Positions 1 to 13,119 of a stretch of DNA of 64,000 bases are shown here, piece after piece. This stretch comes from Asterias rubens. Taxonomy: Eukaryota; Echinodermata; Asteroidea; Forcipulatida; Asteriidae. The first letter of the stretch is position 1. Every line of letters begins with the position of its first letter. A model generated the notes under the pieces. That model was not told the origin of the DNA. It worked only from the letters and a program-made list of their open reading frames with translations, and searched no databases. The stretch lies in the NCBI RefSeq assembly GCF_902459465.1, contig NC_047067.1, forward strand, positions 18,599,680-18,663,679, in the 5' to 3' direction. The position numbers and the translations under genes were made by a program.

Positions 1-190
1 TTTTATGATTTCTTCCATTAGGCTGTGTACAAATCCTGCCTGCAGGAAGTCCAGGCTCTGTGGCTCTTTTGTAAACACATGATGTCACAAGTCACATCGT
101 CTAAAAGTAAGGGGACACATCTCAAAACTTCAGCTGTAGTACTTTTATAACTCTTGAATTCATGTGGAAATTATGACACAAAATGTACGA
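1..190. repeat. Interspersed repeat shared with 31893-32120
   Basis: Segment 24-103 matches 31893-31980 in inverted orientation, and 113-185 matches 32047-32120 in direct orientation. So two modules are arranged differently in the two copies. The second copy is in receptor intron 4 beside the Kunitz exon. Confidence 0.7.
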
Positions 191-359
191 ACACCAGTGT
201 AGGGGCCACACTTGACTGCCAGAAAAGGCCCTGGAATGTTTAAGGTAATTCTTTTTGTTAAGAAAGGTTACAAGGTCTATACTTGTTAAATACATCACTG
301 CTTCATAATTGCTTATTACTGACTTGTATACCAGGCAATCTGGATAGTCTATTTGGTTA

Positions 360-510
360 GACACTGCTCTAGAATTGCAAGGGTCGTGGGTTCGAATCCC
401 ACCCGATTAATATGCCTGTGATATTTTTTTCACAAGACTCGGGAAAGTACTGAGTATACAGTGCTAACACATCGGTGTATGGGTAAAAACCAAAATTAAT
501 GTTGTATAAT
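360..510 (+). mobile_element. tRNA-derived SINE-like repeat
   Basis: ACACTGCTCTAGAATTG then B box GGTTCGAATCCCACC, followed by ATATGCCTGTGATA. A related copy is at 42250-42365 with the same order. A tRNA cloverleaf cannot be closed, so this is not a tRNA gene. A weaker relative with GGTTTGAATCC is at about 1840-1965. Confidence 0.6.
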
Positions 511-2802
511 AATGATATAGTTTTGACTAACAGGACCGTAAGACAAATTTGAAGGAAATTTATTATTTAGAACCATTGATATATTATTTTTTTAACTTGC
601 ATTAAATTTGTAAGCGAATTATTGAACACTTGGAAAGATGTGTAGTTCTGGATCAACGCATTGAATTCAAAGGCTAGATTCACGTGCACAGTATGTATAA
701 ATTGTGAATTATTTTGAGTTTTATTTTAAAATCGATTTGACCATTCGGGGAAAATCCCGAAATGATTCATATTTGAAGTCCCACCTCACGGAAATTATGA
801 AGAACTATTATTTTGTTTTATACAGTAGTACTATGAGAAAATGGATAATCATAACTAGACTTGTTTTCAACAGCAACCTTTTTCTGTCTTCTTTCTTTTT
901 AAATTTTTATTTTTTATTTGATAAACATTTCTAAACTATGGCGGCTTTAAAGGGACATTGGGAGACAAAAAAAAGAAAGTCAAGTGAAGTTATAAATATC
1001 ATAATTATAACTTTTTAAAAGTGGCTATTTATTGCTTTCTCGGACTTTCTTTTTTTTTCTTGCTGTGCTGAATTTTTCGCACGGTTTTGCCTTAATATTA
1101 TTTTGGTCTTGTGTTGTTGTAGATTTAAAACAGGGAAACCTTAGTTTGGAACCTAAGGGTTTTTGTAGTACTGTAATTTGTAACTTATTTATGGTAGAAC
1201 TTCATGCAGTAATCAGTACAAATCTTGACATAAACTTGAGTATTTATCATAAGAAAGTCAGTTGAAAATGTCACTATATTACCATCTTTTGTCTGTTATC
1301 ATGATGATGTTTCTTACATCTTAAAAATTTTTCATATTTTTACATGAGATTTAGTTCTACTTCAAAGGGAGTCGCGGCAATTCATAAAGACTCTCATTTG
1401 CACCGTGTCGATTGGAAGAAAACAAATTCTCTTCAATTTCCTTTCAAAATCTTTGTTTTCCAACCACCTGGGTCTATTGTATTAAAATCATCATTTAGCT
1501 TGAATAGCAGGTAAACTAAAATGAGCTAGGCCCAATTTCATAAAGCATAAGCTTAAAAACCTGCTAAGCACAGAACAATTTTGATTAACGAGACTGGTCA
1601 CCAGCCAACATTCCCTAAAGTTTAGTTGCAACTGGTGCCCACTCATTTTTTGCCTAGCAAATACATTGCTAAGTAGTATTTTCTGTTTTGTTTCATAGAG
1701 CCATACAATGTCCCAAGTACTGTCTGCAACTGGTATCCTTTTTTTTATTTTCGCTTACAAGCTAAAACGGTGTTATGAACTATATTCTCTATGAAATTAG
1801 GCCCAGGTAACCAGTCATACATGTAGGAAATGTACATTACAGAGAACAATCACAAGGTTGTGGGTTTGAATCCGGCCTAGCTTACTGCTGATTTCACAAT
1901 GACTAGAATTTAAGTATTGTCATCTAGCCACTGAATCTCTATACAGATCATAATTTGGGTACCTTGTACTTTTACTCAGTAACTGTGCTTCAAAGCTTTT
2001 TAATAGCTTTGGTCCTTGATTCCCCAAGTTTACGCAACTGAGCTATTTTTGTATATGAATTGTTAAGTAGCTGGCTGTTTTATTTGTTTTCCTTTTTATT
2101 GAAGTGATATTTATCCATATGTGCATTGTTGCTGAACTATTATGTGTATATTTTGTTGTGTCAAATTTTATTAATAACGATAACAGCATTATAAATTGCC
2201 AACTGGCATCGTGAATAATATTAATATTCTAACTTTTTTAGAAGAGAAAATATAATAATTATGGTATGGTATAAATGCAAATAGAAGAGTATTTCTCAAA
2301 GGCTAAGATTACAACACAACACACGCATCAACCGTGGAAGTAGAAATGAACTGGGCCCAATTTCATAAAGCTGTTTAGCAGAAAATTATGCTCGACAGCT
2401 AGGAAAAATACCCCACCCACATAGCTGATGGAATTCACAGTAGGTTTTCAAACCCCGGCAGTTTCAGCATAAAATCATTCTATTTCATAAACACGCATTC
2501 AAATTCATGCATGTCTGTCACATTTCTGTTTTCATACATTGAGTGGGGCACCAGCCACAACAATGTTAAGTTAAAGTAATTTTGGCTGGTAACATTCTTC
2601 TGTACTGCAATACTTTTTTGTGCTAAGCAAGTTTTTTGTGCTTACAGACTTTTTGAAATTGGGCCCAGGTTGATGAGAACTTTTTTAGAAATGTGACAGA
2701 CATGTGTGAATTTGAATTTGTGTTTATGAAATAGAATGATTTTATGCTGAAACTGTGAAAATGTGAATTCCCTCAGCTTTTGTTTGTTTGTTGGTTTTTT
2801 AG

Positions 2803-2963
2803 TTTTTTTATGCAAGTCGCCAGACACACAAGGCCTGAGGTGTAGGCTACAATTATTTAATTCCAGAGGCCGTTGCCACCTACTCCGAGGGCTGAAACAG
2901 GGTTACCCCTTTTACAGTCCATACGGATGTAGGCTTGGGTGTCATCAATCCAAAGCCAGCCAG
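2803..2963 (-). mobile_element. Truncated SINE (tRNA-Leu family), body only
   Basis: On the plus strand it reads TGCAAGTCGCCAGACACACA through ACAGTCCATACGGATG, the reverse complement of the 62422 SINE tail and body. The tRNA head is missing. It explains the apparent open frame across this stretch. Confidence 0.85.
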
Positions 2964-3063
2964 GTAGAATGTGGGTGGTTTATTTTTGTGAACAGCAAAG
3001 GTCTGTGGGGATTGTTAAAGCTATGCACACAGATTATGCTAAGGACAAATTTTACATATTAAA

Positions 3064-5212
3064 GGTTGTATGGTTCTAGCCCAGATATTTTCACTCTATT
3101 GATGGAGTTATTTGAATGATGTTCTTTGTACTAAAGACTAGCTGGCTATGTATTGGTACCATTGAGTGAACATGTGGTACAAATGCCACCATGGGGGATC
3201 CAAGCAAATGGCTTGGCCTTTTGTGTTGTGCGCAGTGAACTGAATTAAGAGTTCGCACCAGTATCTTTTATACAGTCTCAAATATATCAGTAAGGTATCC
3301 ATGGATCAACACATCAACTGTGTGATTTGTATTTTAGCATCAGATATACTAACATTTGCCCATCCATGGTTCATGTTTATTTAACTGCTTGGTGTATTCA
3401 TGGGTGCGTTTTGGTGGTAGCAGTGAAAGATTTCCCTTGTATAGCCAGGCATGCAACTGTAACCAAAAAAGAGGAAACTACACAATTTAAATGATTTTGT
3501 ACAGTATTTTTAAATTTTGAATGGTAAAACTGAGAATAAAAAGAGAGGAAATCAGCTGATCAGAGGAAAAGTTGCATGCCTGTATGGCAGAGCATAATGC
3601 TACACAAAACGTATCAGTCGCTACCCCGAAATCACCATTTGCTACTCAATATTAGAAATCAGTGGCACAAAATAAGCTTCTGACTTGCAAAGTTGCAAAA
3701 TTGCTGGTTGAAATCTTTCCCTGGATATAGTAACTAATAAGTGTTTAGGATCATTGGACGTCAGTGAATAACCAACGGCCAATTCAACTAAAATTTGTTA
3801 TTGGTCACAACCACCAAAACACACCCGATGCCAACAAGATTTGTTCAAATAAATGCCTATCTTGAGAATTGCGGTTGGCAAAAGCACGATACTTTTGATT
3901 AGTATATTCATGTATATTGAAAGTGTTTAAAATATAGTTTACCTTCATGAAACAAAAAACAAATGGTGACTTGTCATTATAACTGAGTGTGATGAAGCAT
4001 CTTACATATCCCATCTAGGTAGTTTTGGAAAGCGCAATAAATTCCCCTTTAGTTTAGAGTAAGCGTGCAATTGGCAGTTTTATCTTTGAGGGTGTGTGTT
4101 GACCAAATTTACTAGATGCAAAACATGTCAAATGATTTGGTTTCCCCATCATTCTTATCAGTCCTTTTTACCATTGACACAAGGAAATGAATTCAAGGAG
4201 TCAAAATAATCTAAACAAGTAATTTGGATGCATGGAAATTAGCTATGAAGAGCGCCCCCATGCAGTCAAAAACACAATAATGTGTACTCCAATATTACAA
4301 GATTTTATACCAATTTATACATCCTTGGTGTAGCTTTAGTGATTATGAGAAAAGTGAACAGCACTCATGCATAAAAGGCACCACATTTGGTTTAAAAAAA
4401 CGTATGTTGGACAATCGGATGTGACAAATGGAAAAACTTTCTTCCACTCACGCGGTCACCACATTGGCGCACCAGACTGTAGTACAATCAGTACATACAA
4501 GTAAACATAAAACACCGACAATGGCTTAGGCATGTGCGTCAGTGAAATTTTACATGTTTGAGAGTCAGATACTTATGTGACGTCGCATCAACATATTGAG
4601 CTTTATTGTTTGTAACATTAGTACTGATGAATGCTATTGACTTTCAGTCTTCAGTTAAAAGTACTTCTGTCTGAAGTACTATTTTCTAGAGAACTGCGTT
4701 TGAATCTGCTCTCAGTTCTCTTGCGGGTAGTCAATAGAAACACAAAATTGGCACAAAGTGAAAAAAATTATTTGAGGAGTAAAAACGGAGTAAACATGGC
4801 TATGTTCGATTTCCCACTTTGTTTTGCGGTTAAAAAAATCAGAACGTGATAAATGGCCTGAAAGTCTATAAAAGCCTACACCATTTGTATGTATGTAGGT
4901 CAGCTAGCCCCTTGTGCTGAAGTAAAGTTTCCTATTTTTTTGCATAGACCAAGTTCTAGCAGATTGTCCGATTTGTAATACAATACAATCATTAAGTAAT
5001 ATTTAGAAAGTACATTTATGTTTGTGTTGAGATATTTAATGTAATAAATGATTATTAAAACAAAATAAACAAACTGATGGATTTTACCTGCAGATGTTAT
5101 GCACATTGTTGTACCTGTTTTGCAAAATGAATAATAATATTGGAGACTTTCACCATCCAGGTGTCCAAGCAAGGCACTTAAATAAAGTGGAACACTTTTC
5201 GTGCATATTTAG
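3064..5212. other. No gene seen; AT-rich sequence
   Basis: No convincing coding region, RNA gene or full repeat element on either strand. Short open frames lack recognisable protein features. Confidence 0.5.
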
Positions 5213-6249
5213 TCCTTTTGAGATACACCAACTGTGAAGACTAGTCTTTGACAATTACCAATAGTTTCCACTGTCTTTAAACTGTTTTGAGTTATGAGAC
5301 CCATTTACAAGGGTTTACAAGGTGTTGCAGCGCACTTAGCAGTGAAGGTTTTGTTTTGCATGATAACTTATTTATTTTGAACCGCCAGCTAAGATTGAAA
5401 TAATCCAGTAAAAAAAATGTTGTTGTCTATTAAAGCAATCTTAAAGGATTGGACAGGGTGGAGGTTCTTAAATTTTGAAGAAAATAAATTCCTTTGGACA
5501 GAATTTGGCCAACATACTTTTCTTCTAAACACTCATTCGCCCCTAAAGGGGAAGTATTTGTTTGGTAATCACTCTTCAAATTAGTGACAATTAAAACTTT
5601 GTCAGATATTTGAATCTGAGAAACATAACTGTCAGATACATTTCTCAGATTGCAGATTCCTATTACAGAGTTATCTTCCAGTGTGAAAAAAAAAAAAAAA
5701 AAAAGCGCTCCAGATTTTCTAAAGATTTGTACATATCTACATTTGTATTGGATTAAAACAACGGAACAGTTCCAAATACCAAAGATATTCTTTTCATATA
5801 AAGTTCTACCAGTCTAACCACTTTGCATTGCCAATCTGTTTTTCAACAGCAAGTCCCAAGAAATGAGGTTTGCCACACAAAAAGGTGTACCATCTCACAC
5901 TCGCAGACAATCTGCACAAATGAATAATTTCCTCGTCTGATTCCTTTCCCTGGAGTAATTTATTATCAGTTGAACTCCTCAACTCTGCTGCTGCCGACTG
6001 AGATTTTTATTCTCCACGATCAAAGTGACCATGGACTGATGTTTTTTAATAACCACCTGGTGGGGAATTTATAACATGAGACAACTCTTGTTAATTATGG
6101 AAAGCAATTCAGCTGAGGATAGAGCACCGACATTAATTAAAGGGGGACTGTTGTCATGGTCATAGTATGCCGGCGTTTGTTTGTAGGGGTTCGTCCATTG
6201 TTTATTTTGTTATTGAGGTGTCAGGTGTTTGTTTGTTTGTCTGTTTGGG

Positions 6250-6790
6250 GTTTACTGCTTTAGCCGAGCGAGACTACTGCTATTACTACTACGGTCCCTT
6301 GACAGATATTTAATGACTTGTCCACAAGACTACTGCTTGAGCCGAGCGAGACTACTGCTCTCACTACTACGGTCCCTTGTCAGATATTTAACGACTTGTC
6401 CACAAGACTACCGCTTACGCCCAGCGAGACTACTGCTATTACTACTACGGTCCCTTGACAAGATATTTAACGACTTGTCCACAAGACTACTGCTTTAGCC
6501 GAGCGAGACTACTGCTCTCACTACTACGTTCCTTTGACAGATATTTAACGACTTGTCCACAAGACTACTGCTCTCACTACTACGGTCCCTTGACAGATAT
6601 TTAACGACTTGTCCACAAGACTACTGCTTGAGCCGAGTGCTACTGCTCTCACTACTACAGTCTCTTGACAGATATTTAACGACTTGTCCACAAGACTACT
6701 GCTTTAGCCGTGCGAGACTGCTGCGCCCACTTCTACGGTCCCTTGACAGATATTTAACGACTTGTCCACAAGACTACTGCTTTAGTCGAG
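6250..6790. repeat. Minisatellite, about 78-bp unit, seven copies
   Basis: Each unit has ACTACTACGGTCCCTTGACA, then GATATTTAACGACTTGTCCA and GACTACTGCTTTAGCCGAGC. Unit 4 to 5 is shortened to about 57 bp. As 78 is divisible by three, long artificial open frames cross it; no gene is supported. Confidence 0.92.
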
Positions 6791-7696
6791 GTTCCATTTG
6801 CACATTTTGACTTACGCTTTACAATCATCGACAATAGCCTCGCGTTGAATAATCCGATCAACACACTGATTTTTATATATACAATTATTTATTAATGAGT
6901 GAAACGATTGTTTAGTTTACAAGAGATGTTATTTACAATAATTACACATCCCATTTTTGTATTTGCATTACATGAAGGTGATTTAACCCTACACAAAATA
7001 ATAGCTTACTGCACAAACATTTTTTTAATTGTTACCCCCCCCCACATAAAATAATTTTTTAAATCAAAATATCACTTGATTCCCTTGTGTTATTACAAAA
7101 TTAATTCCTGGCTTTCTTTCTAATCATTTAAGTTAGGTTTCTGGCCTAATCTAAAAGAATTGATTTCATTTTTAAAGTCAACCAAATTTATTTAAGTTTC
7201 AATATTTTCATCCAGAAATTTGCTAAAAAGTATTGTTTGATTTTTTTTAAAATAAAATGCAAAGGTACAATACAAAGAGTATAGGAACACATGGTTACTC
7301 AGTGTTTGGTTAAAACCACAAGAAACATGTTTACCCTTTGTCTAAAAGTGGGAATTAATTAATTTTGCAATAAATGTCTTATGTTTTTGTAAGTAAAACA
7401 CCTTAGGTCACAAATAAAGAATACAGCCCTATTACCAGTCATGTGAAGCCGTTGGCAAAAGCCAAAGACTTTTGCTAAGCATATTGAAAGCATTTAAAAT
7501 ATATTTTATGTTTATGAAACAATAAACAATACATACATGGTACTTGTCGCTATAACTGAGAGTGAAGAATCATACATACACATTATTTATCAGGGCTCGA
7601 ATTTGAAGGGAAACATTCACATGACCAAGGGTTCGAAGCTCAAAATATTTACGGGACTAGAATTTGGCCAGAATTGAAGCGAGAAGAAAAAGTGTG

Positions 7697-8073
7697 AAAG
7701 GGTCTGGGTACTATTTGTTGGACCCAAAACACAATGTTCACAGATTTACATTTAACCCACACACTAAGAAGATAATGATGGTAGAAAGCTTCCCTTTAAA
7801 TATTACTTGCTGAGGTGCTGTAGTTTTTGAGAAATGAGTCAAACTATTCACACAAAAATAATTGTTGTCTCAGTGACCCGAAAACTTGTTTAGCACATAA
7901 AACGTAGTTTTGCGACATTGTTTTACGGATTTCTCAAAAACTACAGCACCTCAACTTATAATATTTTAATGTTAGCTTGCTACTTGCTTCCTTATCTTCA
8001 AACGGTGTAAGTTCAATGTAAATCTGTGGACATTGTGTATTGTTTTACAAAAAGTACCCAAATCCTTTAACAC
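7697..8073. mobile_element. Foldback MITE, family 3 (complete copy)
   Basis: Ends AAAGGGTCTGGGTACT and AAAGTACCCAAATCCTTT, with internal arms GCTGTAGTTTTTGAGAAATG and the complement. Further copies: 11703-12082, 20424-20712 and 39486-39821. This one is nested in the element 7591-8481. Confidence 0.8.
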
Positions 8074-8230
8074 AGTTTAACAATTGAACTACCCTAATTT
8101 GAAAAAGAACGAAGAGAGGATTTATCTCATTAATAATCAACAGAATTATTTTTATCCGAGTGAAAGTTTCTGAACACAAACACAAGACAACAGGACAAGT
8201 CCGATTATAAGTTTACTGGCCTGATTTTGG

Positions 8231-8428
8231 TGTTTTTTTTTTAATGCAAGTCGCCAGACACACAAGGCCTGAAGGCCAAGGTGTGGGCTACAATTTTTTT
8301 TTCCAGAGGCCGTTGCCACCTACTCCTAGGGCTGAAACAGGGTTACCCCTTTCACAGTCCATACGAATGTAGGCTTGGGTATCATCAGTCCAAAACCTTG
8401 CCGGAAGAGCAGAAAGCACTACCACCCC
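8231..8428 (-). mobile_element. Truncated SINE (tRNA-Leu family), nested
   Basis: Minus-strand body and tail of the same SINE as 62422, including the AAGCACTACCAC end next to the lost head. It is inserted inside the larger DNA element 7591-8481. Confidence 0.85.
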
Positions 8429-8838
8429 TGATGCTAAAATCACTGGCCTACGTGACGTCCCAGTGTGAAATTCGAGCCCTGTTTATATGAACTTTTTAAA
8501 AACACAATACCCGACAAAATGTAAAAGATTAACTATTATTACAAACAGTAACTGCCACATTACAAGCACAATAATTATCAAAACATATTTAGGCATCATT
8601 AAGTTATTTCCTTACAATCCTGAATTCCGAAAAGGGCAGTTTGGACAAGTTAGTTTCAAAGATGGTTAACAACTTCAAATCAATCAATTCCAGCAGAATT
8701 GATGACGCTTAATAGTGCATTCCATCTGTAAAGGACACAACATTGCCTGGCTCAGAGGGACTGGGCAAGTCTATGAATGTGGATCCAGATGGTTGTTTGA
8801 TACTGATAACTTTTTCTTGAGATATCGCTGACGACCTT

Positions 8839-9217
8839 AAAGGAACACGTTGCCTTGGATCAGTCGAGTTGGTCTTTGAAAAGCATTTGTAACAGTTATA
8901 AAATGCATATGGTTAGAAAGATGTTGTAAAAGTAGAATACAATGATCCACACAAACATGCCTCGAAAATGCAGTTTTCCTTTTTACCTCGTCGACTAACA
9001 GGGTCGGCCATTTATGGTAGTCAAATTTTTTACTAAAATAAATGGCCGACCGTGTTAGTTTGAAGAGTAAAAGGAAAACCTTGCAATTTCGAGGCAAATA
9101 TGTGTGGATCATTGTATTCTACTTTTAAAACATCTTTCTACCCATATGCATTTTATAACGAACGGTTACAAACGCTTTTTATAGAACCTGTCCGATCGAA
9201 GGCAACATGTTCCTTTA
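8839..9217. mobile_element. Palindromic foldback MITE, family 1
   Basis: Near-complete copy of the element described at 36562, TTAAAGGAACACGTTGCC to ATGTTCCTTTAA. Both arms produce spurious open frames on opposite strands. Confidence 0.85.
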
Positions 9218-9229
9218 ACAAAACAGGCA

Positions 9230-11700
9230 TCACTCAATCAAAACTAGGCGTTGCCTTGATTAGAAACCAAGTTAACCTCAAGCAGGTTCCAATCTGGGTG
9301 AGAAGTGTCACCCATTTGGGATACTTTGGTGTCAATAAGAATAAAATAGCACTACGCTGTTGTAATTTAACAGAGTTCATACAGGGTCAAATTCGATCAA
9401 ACAAGGTATAAAAGATTTTGCTTAGGACCCAGGATGTATTGCATGCGTAGGTTACCATAGAGTATTGGCTAGTGGTTGACAAACGGTCGCTACTCGATCT
9501 TGCCCTCGGCGCTGTAGTTTAAAATAGTCTGGTGCTTTTCTGCGTAAGATTAGTAGAACACCAAACTCAGTCAATACATCCGCTAATTAGTTAATATACA
9601 ACTAGATAAAATATTGATTACATGTGATGGTACATGTACGAACAGTGGCAAATTTCCTTATGCTGCAGAATACATGTACAAAAGGTTTGCTTAACAATTC
9701 TGAACAGGCAACCCCCCCCCCCCTCCTTATAAAACTTGAACATTTAGGTCCACTAATCAGGTGAACTTCTAAGCTGGTCGTAGTAATTTGTTTCGTCCCT
9801 GTGATGCTTTTGAAATACAAAAATAAATTGTAGAACCACACAATCGAGGTAAATATATCACACAAATTAAGGTAGTTGAATTTATAGTTAATCTAAATTT
9901 AAAATGAATTGATTACTTTTGGCCATTTACAGCCGCTCCAGACTTCCCATTAAGCGCAGGATGAACAGTCGAGTCCAAACAGGGCACGATTTCATTGCTT
10001 AAGCAGAAAATAAAGCTGAAAAATTTGCTGCTAAGCCAAAATAAGCAGGATACCAGACACACATTGTACATGTGACATAAAATTGTGGCTGGTAACCTTA
10101 ACCTAGTAAGCATAGTTGTGCTTAGCTACTTCCGTCTTGTGCTTAACCAGCTCTATGAATATCATGAATATGGAACCAGGAGATCTGTGTAGATGTTTTA
10201 CACAAATGTAGCAAATTTCAGCTTGGGTAAAATTTGTCACATATAGTGTTTGCTTTGAGTTTGAGTCGATTACAGAAGCCAACAGTTTGAAGGCTGAATA
10301 TGCTTACAAGATAGCTTCGTGTGGTAGAACTGTACTTGTGGGGTGTTTCGACATTGCAGGGTGCACCCGGCAATGTTTTTAACAGGAAAGATTACAGAAC
10401 ACTGATCATAGACAAAACCGAGGGGACAGCTCACAATGTCATACACTCAACATATCTGCTCCTTTGTAAACTGGCCTAAAAAGAGGTCAATAAAACATTC
10501 TGAAAAATGAAATGAACGCAAAATGAGAAAGAAGCTTAAAACCTACCTACCATAGTCAGAAGTTTCTTGAACAGATTTAGGCTTCAAGTAATTTAACTTT
10601 TCTTTCATCTTTAGAATCAATTGTTAAAGTTAAGTTCTACTGATCAAAGCCAGAATGCAAACCATGGATATTACACAACTATGGATATAACGTACTGTCA
10701 CATACATGCTAAACTGCATGAACATACACAGTGAACATTGCTAATTAAGGAGGCAGTTACTTTGAGGTCAAAAGGTCAAACACAAACGAGTTTGTGAAAT
10801 CCTAAAACTTTTTTTAAAAGTGTGCTTGTCTGGTTGACTTATACCTCTCTCAAGGTCTTGTGATTGTCACACCAGACAGAAAACGGCCAAACTTGTCTTG
10901 TCGATGTTACCACACTAAGCTTAACTTTTTAAAATAGCGCCATGGATGCGTAACTAAAACAACGCCAACAAATAAAACAACGTTTTATTACTGGGAAAGT
11001 GTATCAAATTTTCTCAAACAATTTTTTTTTTGTACGTACATGAATTTAAACTAACACAGGATCACTCAGATCAACATTGCAGCAGTGACATAAAAACACA
11101 ACTAAAATGAACAAAACGACACAAAATTACTCCAAAAATACTTACAAAAATAATTAAGAATTAACCTGTATCATCAAATCAAAAAAATATTAAAACTACC
11201 CCTTCCCTATATCTTCCCCAGTAATGTACACCACCCCTAACCCTGAACATAAATTAACCAAATTATACTTCAAGTATCATTGTTTTGGAAACTGCATGTC
11301 TTTAGATAAATCTGGGCAGCCTAGGTTTGACATGCAGTTCCCCCAAAATGATATTCTATGTTAAAGGAAGATTACAGAATTGGTTTTTGCAAACAAAACA
11401 GTTTCTGGCAGTGTAAGCGCTTTATGTAATCCATCATAAACATAAACTGACAAACCTGTAGAAGTTTGAGATCGATCTGCCATCTGGGTCTCGAGAGAAT
11501 AATGAAAAACCGATTACAAATTTTGCATTGCATCGACGCCAAAACAAAAATGAATATTAGATTATTTATTTCTCATCAAATATGACATTTCAGACGGAAA
11601 TATTTCAGGGGATGTTTTCTCTTATCATCATTAGACCATGTAAGTTTTACGTAAATTTGTCATCTTCGCGATTTTTGTTTCTTACCGATTCTGTAACGTT
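9230..11700. other. No gene seen; AT-rich sequence
   Basis: Contains one partial family 5 MITE (9985-10150), a C-run at 9711-9723 and otherwise nothing recognised. Confidence 0.5.
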
Positions 11701-12144
11701 CCTTTAAAGGGTTTTGATACCTTTTTTAGATCAAGTTTCTGGCCATGACACGAATCACTACTAACTAGGAATGAAGATGTTTACCTGCAGAAGCTTCAGC
11801 TTCAATGGTCGTCAGGTTTTGGGGGGAAAAAGTAAAAAATTACAGAGAAATGTTTTCAGGAAAGCGCGTAAATCTGTTCCATTAATTTTCCATTTGAGAC
11901 GAAAAATATTTTGAAAAATTGTTTTACTCATTTCTCAAAAACTTCAGCACACTAGCAAGTAATATTTCAAGGGAAGCTTTCTACCATCATTATCATTAAA
12001 TCGTTTAAGTTTATTGTAAATCTGTGGAGGTCTGTGTTTTGTGTTTTGTGTTATACAAAAAGTACCCGAACCCTGTAACCCCCGACAAAGGTTAGGGAGT
12101 GATTTGGGGTGGATCACGTCCAATGTGTTTCCAATTTGGGCGTG

Positions 12145-12250
12145 AAGGCCTAATACCACAATTGGGTGTAATGATACCCCAATTGGGCGTAGTGATACCC
12201 CAATTGGGAGTAATGATACCCCAATTGGGCATAATGATACCCAAACTGGG
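12145..12250. repeat. About 21-bp minisatellite, five units
   Basis: TGATACCCCAATTGGGCGTA repeated with minor variation. It begins inside a short AT-poor stretch right after a family 3 element. Confidence 0.85.
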
Positions 12251-12377
12251 TAGAGAACCTTCAAATCAGAACAACAAAAATAAGCTTTCATTTGGGATCG
12301 TTTTAGGACAAATCTTTTTGGAACGACGCTGTGAAGTGCAAATAATTATCAAAATTTGACTCTGATGTTTCCTTTTT

Positions 12378-12530
12378 GGGGGACTTTTGGGACGCTACGT
12401 ATGTACATGTAGCTGGCAGCAGACTGACCAGATAAATCCATTGATATTGGTTATGTGCAGATGATCAGAAAAGAAACAATGACAATTTACATGGTAAGTC
12501 TGCTGCCACCTAGCGTTCCAAAGTCTCCCA
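12378..12530. mobile_element. Palindromic element with TGGGAGACTTT termini, second copy
   Basis: GGGGGACTTTTGGGACGCTA to TAGCGTTCCAAAGTCTCCCA, sharing inner arms with the copy at 54310. Confidence 0.7.
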
Positions 12531-13119
12531 TGAGTATCCTGGCAGTGCATGACAAAATAATGGAGGACACATGATACGTGCTATTAAAAGAACCTATGTG
12601 TGTGGTATATGAAATAAATTATTGGCAAACTGCCTTGAGTATGCACCCTTTTAGAAATAATGTTAACTTATCTACAATTTACTCATTAACATGATTAACA
12701 CATTACAATTGTACAATAGTAATTCATTCACTATGTCAACAGAGTTATCAACAATTTATCAAGAAATAATCTCGGTTGTGGGTAGACAAGGTTGGACTTT
12801 CACCTCTGTGTACTAAGGTGACATCCTGGATGTGCATGTAACCCCAAACATCCTATTGCAGAGTAAAAACAAACTTTGGTTTTCAATATTTGTATTGACG
12901 ACGCTTTTTTTTTTTGTATTTTCTTTGTATTAGCAGGCCTGATCCTTCACAGAGGCAACAAAGGCAATTGCCTCCATGCCCCCTGGTCCTTGCCTTTGGG
13001 GGCCCTTGAACAATCCAGTATAAATTTACAATTTCCTCATAGGGTGCCCTTTTGACAAGGGAACAAACTCCTTGGTGCACTTGCCCTTTCAAAAATGAAG
13101 CAAACATGCCTGTGGTGGT

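Larger units (their letters stand above)
7591..8481. mobile_element. DNA element with CAGGGCTCGAATTT termini, carrying nested insertions
   Basis: Left end CAGGGCTCGAATTT at 7591 and right end AAATTCGAGCCCTG at 8481 are inverted repeats, with TTTAT on both outer sides (7586-7590, 8482-8486) as a likely 5-bp target duplication. Inside sit a foldback MITE (7697-8073) and a minus-strand SINE body (8231-8428). A short relative is 59357-59655, and partial ends occur near 41962 and 52128. Confidence 0.7.

Noticed and set aside
383..410. tRNA gene candidates at this and other B-box sites (42270, 46710, 61350, 62490)
   Set aside because: Acceptor stems do not close and each is followed by SINE body sequence.
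2763..3062. Open frame of 99 codons
   Set aside because: Overlaps a minus-strand SINE body; similar frames appear at the other SINE copy (8281-8490).
6229..6810. Two leucine-rich open frames
   Set aside because: They are translations of a 78-bp minisatellite whose unit length is divisible by three; no start context, signal or homologous domain.
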